From contig JAFAFW010000093.1 in assembly GCA_023423275.1 (NCBI GenBank), positions 1 through 29,052 of the forward strand: a stretch of 29,052 bases of DNA, in the 5' to 3' direction. The stretch is from Pseudomonadota bacterium (lineage in GTDB: Bacteria; Pseudomonadota; Alphaproteobacteria; Rhizobiales; Hyphomicrobiaceae). Below, one piece after another: positions 24,541 through 29,052 of the stretch. Each line of letters begins with the position of its first letter. The stretch's first letter is position 1. Both the position numbers and the translations under genes were made by a program. The notes under the pieces were generated by a model. That model did not search any database. It was not told the DNA's origin and saw only the letters and a list, made by a program, of their open reading frames with translations.

Positions 24541-25521
24541 ATGGTGCCGATGACCCGCAGAGGATTGGTGGCGCTTGCGGCGTGCTTGACATTGACAGCC
24601 CACGCCGGCGTGGCGCAGGCGCAGCAGCAGCTCAACATCAACACCGCGCTGACGCGTGATGATCCGATCTACAAGGGATTGGAGCGCCTGCGCGATCGCG
24701 TGGCGGAACGCTCGAAGGGACAGCTGACGATCCGGATTTTTCCGGGCTCGCAGCTCGGCAAGGATGAGGATGTCCTTGAGCAGGCACGTGCCGGGGCGAA
24801 TGTTGCTGTTGTCGTCGATGGCGGGCGGCTGGCCGTCTTCGTCAAGGAATTCGGTATTCTTGGCGCGCCGTATCTGGCGAGCGGGTTCGACGGAATCCGG
24901 AAGGTCGTCACTTCGCCCATGCTCGAGGAATGGAACAGCAAGCTGAAGGCCGCGTCAGGTCATTACGCGCTGTCCTTCAACTGGTGGCAGGGCGAGCGGC
25001 ATCTGCTAACGAACAAGCCCATCAAGGTTCCGGCGGATCTGGCAGGCATTCGCATGCGGACTCCCGGCGCACCGGTCTGGATGGAGACGATCCGCGCCAT
25101 GGGGGCGACACCGACCCCGATGGGCTGGGGAGAGGTCTACCCGGCCTTGCAACAGCAGGTCATCGACGCGGTCGAAGCGCAGCATCCCGCGAGTTATGGT
25201 TCCCGTCTGTATGAGGTTACGAAATATCTGACGAAGACCGGTCATTTCAATCTGATCACCGGTGTCGTCACGTCCGCTGCCTGGTTCGACAAGCTGTCGC
25301 CAGAGCTCCAGACGATCCTCAAGGAGGAAACGCTTGCGGCGGGCGATTACGCGTCGAAGCTCACGCAGGACTCGCTCGCCGGTATCGAGGCGGAATTCAA
25401 AGCCAAGGGCATGACGGTGAGCGAAGTCGATACGACTCCGTTCGTGGATGCAACGAAGGGTGTTTATGACAAGCTGGGCTACGGTGAGCTGCGCACCAAG
25501 GTCGAAACACTCTTGAAGTAG
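24541..25521 (+). CDS. dctP: TRAP transporter substrate-binding protein DctP
   Basis: A 326-residue periplasmic binding protein of the TRAP (DctP/TAXI-unrelated) class. The signal peptide MVPMTRRGLVALAACLTLTA is cleaved probably after AQA at residue 27. Family features are FPGSQLGKDEDVLEQARAG, VVDGGRLAVFVKEFGILGAP, GIRMRTPGAP (conserved Arg at 171/173 that usually binds a substrate carboxylate) and MGWGEVYPALQQQVIDAVEA. Such proteins bind organic or sugar acids. GGGAGGA lies five bases before the ATG. With mannonate dehydratase downstream, an aldonate or uronate is the likely ligand; this is inference. Confidence 0.94.
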   Translation: MVPMTRRGLVALAACLTLTAHAGVAQAQQQLNINTALTRDDPIYKGLERLRDRVAERSKGQLTIRIFPGSQLGKDEDVLEQARAGANVAVVVDGGRLAVFVKEFGILGAPYLASGFDGIRKVVTSPMLEEWNSKLKAASGHYALSFNWWQGERHLLTNKPIKVPADLAGIRMRTPGAPVWMETIRAMGATPTPMGWGEVYPALQQQVIDAVEAQHPASYGSRLYEVTKYLTKTGHFNLITGVVTSAAWFDKLSPELQTILKEETLAAGDYASKLTQDSLAGIEAEFKAKGMTVSEVDTTPFVDATKGVYDKLGYGELRTKVETLLK

Positions 25522-25537
25522 CTTACACGTTTCTACT

Positions 25538-25567
25538 GAGCCGGCGTGAGATCATGACGTCCGGCTC
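25538..25567 (+). other. RNA stem-loop in the dctP-dctQ intergenic gap
   Basis: GAGCCGG-CGT (25538-25547) pairs with ACG-T-CCGGCTC (25557-25567), a 10-bp stem with one bulged T, in the 107-base gap. No T-run follows. Such hairpins often protect the abundant binding-protein mRNA or attenuate the membrane-subunit genes. Confidence 0.45.
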
Positions 25568-25628
25568 TCTGCCCAAGCAACAAGCCCGGCAATCCTAAGT
25601 CGTCGACGCATACGAGTCAGGAGGGCGC

Positions 25629-26141
25629 ATGCCCGAATGGTACAATCGGCTTGAGGAACTCGCATCAAATGCGCTCCTCGCAATTATTACGGGCCTCGTC
25701 TTTTTTGCGGCTATCGCGCGGACACTCGGTTCACCGATGATCTGGTCGGTCGATGTTGCGCAGCTCCTGTTCATTTGGCTGTGTTTTCTGGGCGCCAATC
25801 GGGCGATGCGGCTCAAGGCTCATATCGGCGTCGACATGTTCGTCCGGAAAGCTCCGCGAATGCCGCGCTGGATTCTCGAGTTTGTCTTGGGCGTCATTAC
25901 GCTTGGTTTTCTGATCACGCTCGCCGTATCGGGATATCAGCTTACAGTCCTCAATTGGCAGCGCATCTACGGCGATAGTGGTATCTCGTACGCATGGGTC
26001 ACGGGAGCCGTTCCAGTCGGCTGCCTGCTCATCAGCCTCACGGTCATCAGCAACATGATCAAATCGATCCGCGATCACCGGCTGATCTTTTACGTCGATA
26101 AATCGCGGGAATTGGATCGTACGGGGAGCCAGCTCGGGTAA
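25629..26141 (+). CDS. dctQ: TRAP transporter small membrane subunit DctQ
   Basis: A 170-residue protein with four predicted helices (about 14-30, 42-58, 80-103 and 120-142). The conserved DctQ segment between helices 2 and 3 is present: VAQLLFIWLCFLGANRAM, then RLKAHIGVDMF. GGAGGGC precedes the ATG by four to six bases. The small subunit pairs with DctM to form the TRAP membrane complex, driven by a sodium or proton gradient. The gene ends six bases before dctM. Confidence 0.93.
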   Translation: MPEWYNRLEELASNALLAIITGLVFFAAIARTLGSPMIWSVDVAQLLFIWLCFLGANRAMRLKAHIGVDMFVRKAPRMPRWILEFVLGVITLGFLITLAVSGYQLTVLNWQRIYGDSGISYAWVTGAVPVGCLLISLTVISNMIKSIRDHRLIFYVDKSRELDRTGSQLG

Positions 26142-26147
26142 ACAGCG

Positions 26148-27425
26148 ATGCTTCTTCTCGTCATCACGTTTTGCATTTTGATGTTCGTTGGATTGCCGGT
26201 GTCGCTGGCAATCGGAATTGCCGGCTTCACGTTCTTCCTGTTCAGCGGCACGGTCCCGGTCAGCATCGCCGTGCAGCAGATCGCGACCGCCTCGCAAAGC
26301 TTCCCGCTTCTAGCCGTTCCGTTCTTTGTTCTTGCCGGGCACATGATGAACAAGACGGGTGTTACGCAGCGGTTGATCAATTGTTCGAACGTGCTGGTGT
26401 CATGGATGGTGGGCGGACTGGCGCAGGTTTGCGTTCTGCTTTCGACGTTCATGGGCGGCGTGTCCGGCTCCGCGGTTGCTGACGCGGCGATGGAAGCGCG
26501 TATCCTCGGGCCGGAGATGATCCGGCGCGGGTATTCCCGTGGCTTCACGTGTGCGACGATTGCGGTCGGTTCGCTCATCACGGCGACAATTCCGCCGAGC
26601 CTCGGGCTTATCCTTTATGGATATGTCGGCAATGTCTCGATCGGCCGTCTCTTCCTCGCCGGCATCATCCCCGGACTCATGATGATGGTCGGCCTGATGA
26701 GCGTGATCTGGTTCCTGTCGCGCAAGCGCGGCTATCAGCCGTCCGCCAAAGACTTGCCCACCGGTCGCGCTGTTTGGGAGGCGGTCGTTGACGCCAAATG
26801 GGCGCTGCTGTTCCCGGTTGCCCTGCTGGTCGGCATACGCGGCGGCGTGTTTACGCCTTCAGAGATCGGCGCCTTCGCGGTGGTTTATGCGGTTGTCGTT
26901 GGCGTGTTCCTTCACAAGGAGCTGACGTGGCAGGGATTCAAGGAGGCGCTTTCGGACGGCGTCATCGACATCGGCGTGATCATGTTCATCATTCTGATGT
27001 CGGGTCCGGTCGGATACGCGCTGATTTTCGAACAGACACCGCAGGACATGGCCGAATGGATGCTGGGCCTTTCGCAAAATCCGACTGTCATCGTGCTTCT
27101 CGTTCTGCTGTTTCTGCTTATCCTCGGCACCGCGCTGGAAAGTACGGTGATGGTGCTGCTGCTGACGCCGATCTTCGTGCCGATCGTGACGAAGCTGGGC
27201 GTCGATCCCGTTCATTTCGGCATCCTGATGATGTCGATCGTGACGCTCGGCAGCATGACGCCGCCGGTCGGTCCGGCCATGTTTGCGGTATGCACCATCC
27301 TGGATACGCCGATTGAAGAGTACGCCCTGGAAAGCCTGCCTTTCATCGCCATGATCTGCTGCATCATACTCTTGCTGACTTTCCTTCCCGGTCTCGTGCT
27401 CTGGCTGCCGAACCTGCTAATGTAG
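26148..27425 (+). CDS. dctM: TRAP transporter large permease subunit DctM
   Basis: A 425-residue permease with about 12 hydrophobic segments, the usual DctM length. Signatures include VGLPVSLAIGIAGF, FPLLAVPFFVLAGHMMNKTG, FMGGVSGSAVADAAMEARIL, TATIPPSLGLILYGYVGNVS and the C-terminal GSMTPPVGPAMFAVCTI. It forms the elevator-type transport unit that receives substrate from DctP. It lies six bases after dctQ and 42 bases before uxuA, so all four plus-strand genes probably share a transcript. Confidence 0.95.
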   Translation: MLLLVITFCILMFVGLPVSLAIGIAGFTFFLFSGTVPVSIAVQQIATASQSFPLLAVPFFVLAGHMMNKTGVTQRLINCSNVLVSWMVGGLAQVCVLLSTFMGGVSGSAVADAAMEARILGPEMIRRGYSRGFTCATIAVGSLITATIPPSLGLILYGYVGNVSIGRLFLAGIIPGLMMMVGLMSVIWFLSRKRGYQPSAKDLPTGRAVWEAVVDAKWALLFPVALLVGIRGGVFTPSEIGAFAVVYAVVVGVFLHKELTWQGFKEALSDGVIDIGVIMFIILMSGPVGYALIFEQTPQDMAEWMLGLSQNPTVIVLLVLLFLLILGTALESTVMVLLLTPIFVPIVTKLGVDPVHFGILMMSIVTLGSMTPPVGPAMFAVCTILDTPIEEYALESLPFIAMICCIILLLTFLPGLVLWLPNLLM

Positions 27426-27467
27426 GGCGGGGTTGCTCGTGCGCGTGACTGACCGGGGATTGGGACG

Positions 27468-28664
27468 ATGCTTGAGACATGGAGATGGTTTGGTCCGGAC
27501 GATGTGGTTCCGCTCATGGCGATCCGCCAGGCCGGCGCACGCGGGGTCGTAACCGCTCTGCATGAAATCCCCTACGGTGTCACATGGAGCGTTGACGCAA
27601 TTCGCGCGCGGCAGAAGATCATCGCCGGCGATCCTGCGCTTGGGCTGCACTGGGCGGTGGTCGAAAGCCTGCCGGTACATGAAAACGTCAAGCTCGGCGC
27701 AGGGAACTGTGCAGGCATCATCGACAACTATCGCACTTCGATGCGTAATCTCGCCGCTGCCGGAATCCGCACCATTTGCTACAACTTCATGCCTGTTATC
27801 GACTGGACGCGGACGGATCTTGCGTACCAGGTGCCAGGCGGAGGGAGGGCGCTCCGGTTCAGCGCGCATGAGTTTGCAGCCTTCGACTGCTTCATGCTGC
27901 AACGGCAAGGTGCCGAGGCCGATCATGATGCGGACGCCGTGCGGCGCGGCAAAGCCTGGTTCGACCGCTCGTCCGAGACCGATCGTGATCGCCTCCTGGC
28001 AACGATCATGGCCGGGCTGCCCGGAGCCTTTAACCGATATGATATCCCTGGTCTGAGGGAGATCCTGGCGCGCTATGCCGATATCACGGCCGATGGCCTC
28101 AGGGCGCACCTGATAGAATTTCTCAAGCAGATCCTCCCGCTTGCCGAGGAACTCGGAATGCGGTTCGCGATCCATCCGGACGATCCGCCACGGCCGCTGA
28201 TGGGACTGCCGCGGATCGTTTCGACGCAGGAGGACATCGCGAAGCTCTTTGCGGGGTGTCCATCGCCGGCCAACGGGCTGACGCTGTGTACGGGATCGCT
28301 CGGCGCCGGCCCGAGGAACGACATCACGGCGATAGCCCGCGCGTTCGCCGATCGGACGTTTTTCGCGCACCTTCGCAACGTGAAGAAGGAAGCGGACGGT
28401 TCGTTCATGGAAGCGGACCATCTTGCGGGTGATACGGACATGGTGGATGTCGTTGACGTGCTGCTCGCGGAGCAAGCACGCCGAAAGGAGGCGGGCATCG
28501 CCGATTGGCGCATCCCGTTCAGGCCCGATCACGGACACGAGCTGCTTGACGATATCGGCAAGGGCAGCTTTCCCGGTTATTCGGCGATCGGTCGGCTGAA
28601 AGGATTGGCTGAGATTCGGGGTGTGATGACGGCCGTTTCGAAATTGAAGGGATATCCCCTTTAG
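27468..28664 (+). CDS. uxuA: Mannonate dehydratase UxuA
   Basis: UxuA dehydrates D-mannonate to 2-keto-3-deoxy-D-gluconate in hexuronate catabolism. The protein has 398 residues (E. coli 394) and aligns end to end with E. coli UxuA. It starts LETWRWFGPDDVVPL, with later blocks CYNFMPVIDWTRTDL, AIHPDDPPRPLMGLPRIVST, GLTLCTGSLGAGPRND, THLR-like FFAHLRNV, FRPDHGHELLDD and PGYSAIGRLKGLAEIRGV. The metal ligands of the family (His in HPDDPP, Cys in CTGS, His in AHLR, Asp in RPDHGH) are all present. The ATG at 27468 follows GGGGATTGGGA. It is cotranscribed with the TRAP genes, so the imported solute is probably mannonate or a precursor. Confidence 0.95.
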   Translation: MLETWRWFGPDDVVPLMAIRQAGARGVVTALHEIPYGVTWSVDAIRARQKIIAGDPALGLHWAVVESLPVHENVKLGAGNCAGIIDNYRTSMRNLAAAGIRTICYNFMPVIDWTRTDLAYQVPGGGRALRFSAHEFAAFDCFMLQRQGAEADHDADAVRRGKAWFDRSSETDRDRLLATIMAGLPGAFNRYDIPGLREILARYADITADGLRAHLIEFLKQILPLAEELGMRFAIHPDDPPRPLMGLPRIVSTQEDIAKLFAGCPSPANGLTLCTGSLGAGPRNDITAIARAFADRTFFAHLRNVKKEADGSFMEADHLAGDTDMVDVVDVLLAEQARRKEAGIADWRIPFRPDHGHELLDDIGKGSFPGYSAIGRLKGLAEIRGVMTAVSKLKGYPL

Positions 28665-28696
28665 AGTCTTCCCGATTGAAATTGCATCGTCCGTTT

Positions 28697-28733
28697 GTCA
28701 TCCCAGCCGGAGCGAAACAGGGAGCCGGGACTA
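28697..28733. repeat. Possible degenerate palindromic intergenic repeat unit
   Basis: GTCATCCCAGCCGGAGCG followed by AAACAGGGAGCCGGGACTA has the form of dispersed palindromic elements common in alphaproteobacterial intergenic DNA; TCCCAGC pairs imperfectly with GCCGGGA. Only one copy is in the window, so repetition is not shown here. The rest of the 175-base interval holds the terminator listed next. Confidence 0.3.
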
Positions 28734-28784
28734 AGAGGCTGCAAGGGCGAGGATTCTGCAACGGTTTCGTTTGAATGCGGCGGC

Positions 28785-28815
28785 AAAAAAGTGCCCGCGC
28801 AATAATCGCGGGCAC
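28785..28815 (-). terminator. Rho-independent terminator of the second RraA-family gene
   Basis: GTGCCCGCG and CGCGGGCAC form a perfect 9-bp stem with a seven-base loop (28791-28815). On the minus strand the stem is followed directly by six T residues (28790-28785). It lies 25 bases after the stop of the gene that enters from the right edge. Confidence 0.85.
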
Positions 28816-28839
28816 GTGGGAGCTCCGTTCACTGGCGTC

Positions 28840-29052
28840 TTATTTCTTGGACGCTTCGTAGCGCGCTTTGGTTTCGTCGTTCATCGGATAGAGACCCGGC
28901 AGCGGGACGCCTTTGTCCACCTCGGTCATAATCCAGGCTTCCATGCGCTCCTGCTCCGGACCTTCAGCCAGCACGGCAGCAATAAGGGCTTGTGGAATGA
29001 CGGCGGCGCCGTCCACGTCGAACCCCACGAGGTCAACCCGGAAGACAGCTAC
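28840..29052 (-). CDS. C-terminal part of a second RraA-family protein (cut by window edge)
   Basis: About 70 C-terminal residues are visible, ending at 28840. They read through VDLVGFDVDGAAVIPQALIA, then EQERMEAWIMTEVDKGVPLP and GLYPMNDETKARYEASKK. The D-x-D-G-x-x-V-I-P segment and the terminal G-L-Y-P-x-N/T motif parallel the end of the RraA-family protein at 22923-23639 (GDGEGVVVIP and GLYPAT), so the two are likely paralogues or at least family members. No start is visible. It converges on uxuA and ends in a strong terminator, so it belongs to a separate transcript. Confidence 0.75.
   Translation of the reverse strand, partial: VAVFRVDLVGFDVDGAAVIPQALIAAVLAEGPEQERMEAWIMTEVDKGVPLPGLYPMNDETKARYEASKK

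Noticed and set aside
27417..28538. A 373-codon minus-strand open frame opposite uxuA
   Set aside because: UxuA aligns end to end on the plus strand; the antisense frame has no domain.

Overview
The window looks like chromosomal DNA of a GC-rich alphaproteobacterium, probably of the order Hyphomicrobiales. This rests on base composition, family content and a sigma-EcfG-like promoter upstream of dps; no rRNA or other taxonomic marker is present. I saw no insertion sequence, prophage, CRISPR array, tRNA or rRNA. About 95% of the window is coding.

Region 1 (1-11980) is a selenium-dependent formate oxidation island. A minus-strand operon starting near 8577 encodes a Tat-exported, membrane-bound formate dehydrogenase of the FdnGHI/FdoGHI type: a catalytic subunit with an in-frame UGA (Sec200) and a recognisable SECIS hairpin, a four-cluster ferredoxin subunit, and a tetra-His cytochrome b. 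The accessory protein FdhE follows, then SelA, a Sel1-repeat protein of unknown role, and SelB (cut by the window edge). Diverging from it on the plus strand are a small exported protein, a TlpA-like thiol-disulfide protein, a Tat-exported transglutaminase-like protein, and SelD. SelA, SelB and SelD are all present; tRNA-Sec (selC) was not found.

Region 2 (11991-14839) holds a DHA2-type MFS exporter behind a DUF1275 membrane protein, and a Dps ferritin-like protein with a possible general-stress promoter.

Region 3 (15071-22654) is a tight seven-gene minus-strand operon: gpsA, a HAD phosphatase, a GgpS-type glycosyltransferase, an ABC binding protein, two permeases and an ATPase. Every junction overlaps or is separated by no more than 3 bases. 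The glycosyltransferase resembles cyanobacterial glucosylglycerol-phosphate synthase rather than OtsA. The operon therefore reads as a complete module for making and reimporting the compatible solute glucosylglycerol: GpsA supplies glycerol 3-phosphate, GgpS joins it to glucose from ADP-glucose, the HAD enzyme dephosphorylates the product, and the ABC transporter recovers leaked solute. A good sigma-70-like promoter with a very AT-rich upstream tract lies before gpsA.

Region 4 (22882-29052) is a sugar-acid catabolic cluster. A GntR/FCD regulator and an RraA-family (aldolase-like) protein are transcribed leftward. A three-part TRAP transporter (DctPQM) and mannonate dehydratase UxuA are transcribed rightward. 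A second RraA-family gene enters from the right edge. An 18-bp perfect palindrome covers the regulator's start codon in the divergent promoter region. The most novel possibilities are the uncharacterised exported proteins attached to the selenium locus, the Sel1 protein inside selAB, and a possible UxuA plus RraA-type aldolase route.
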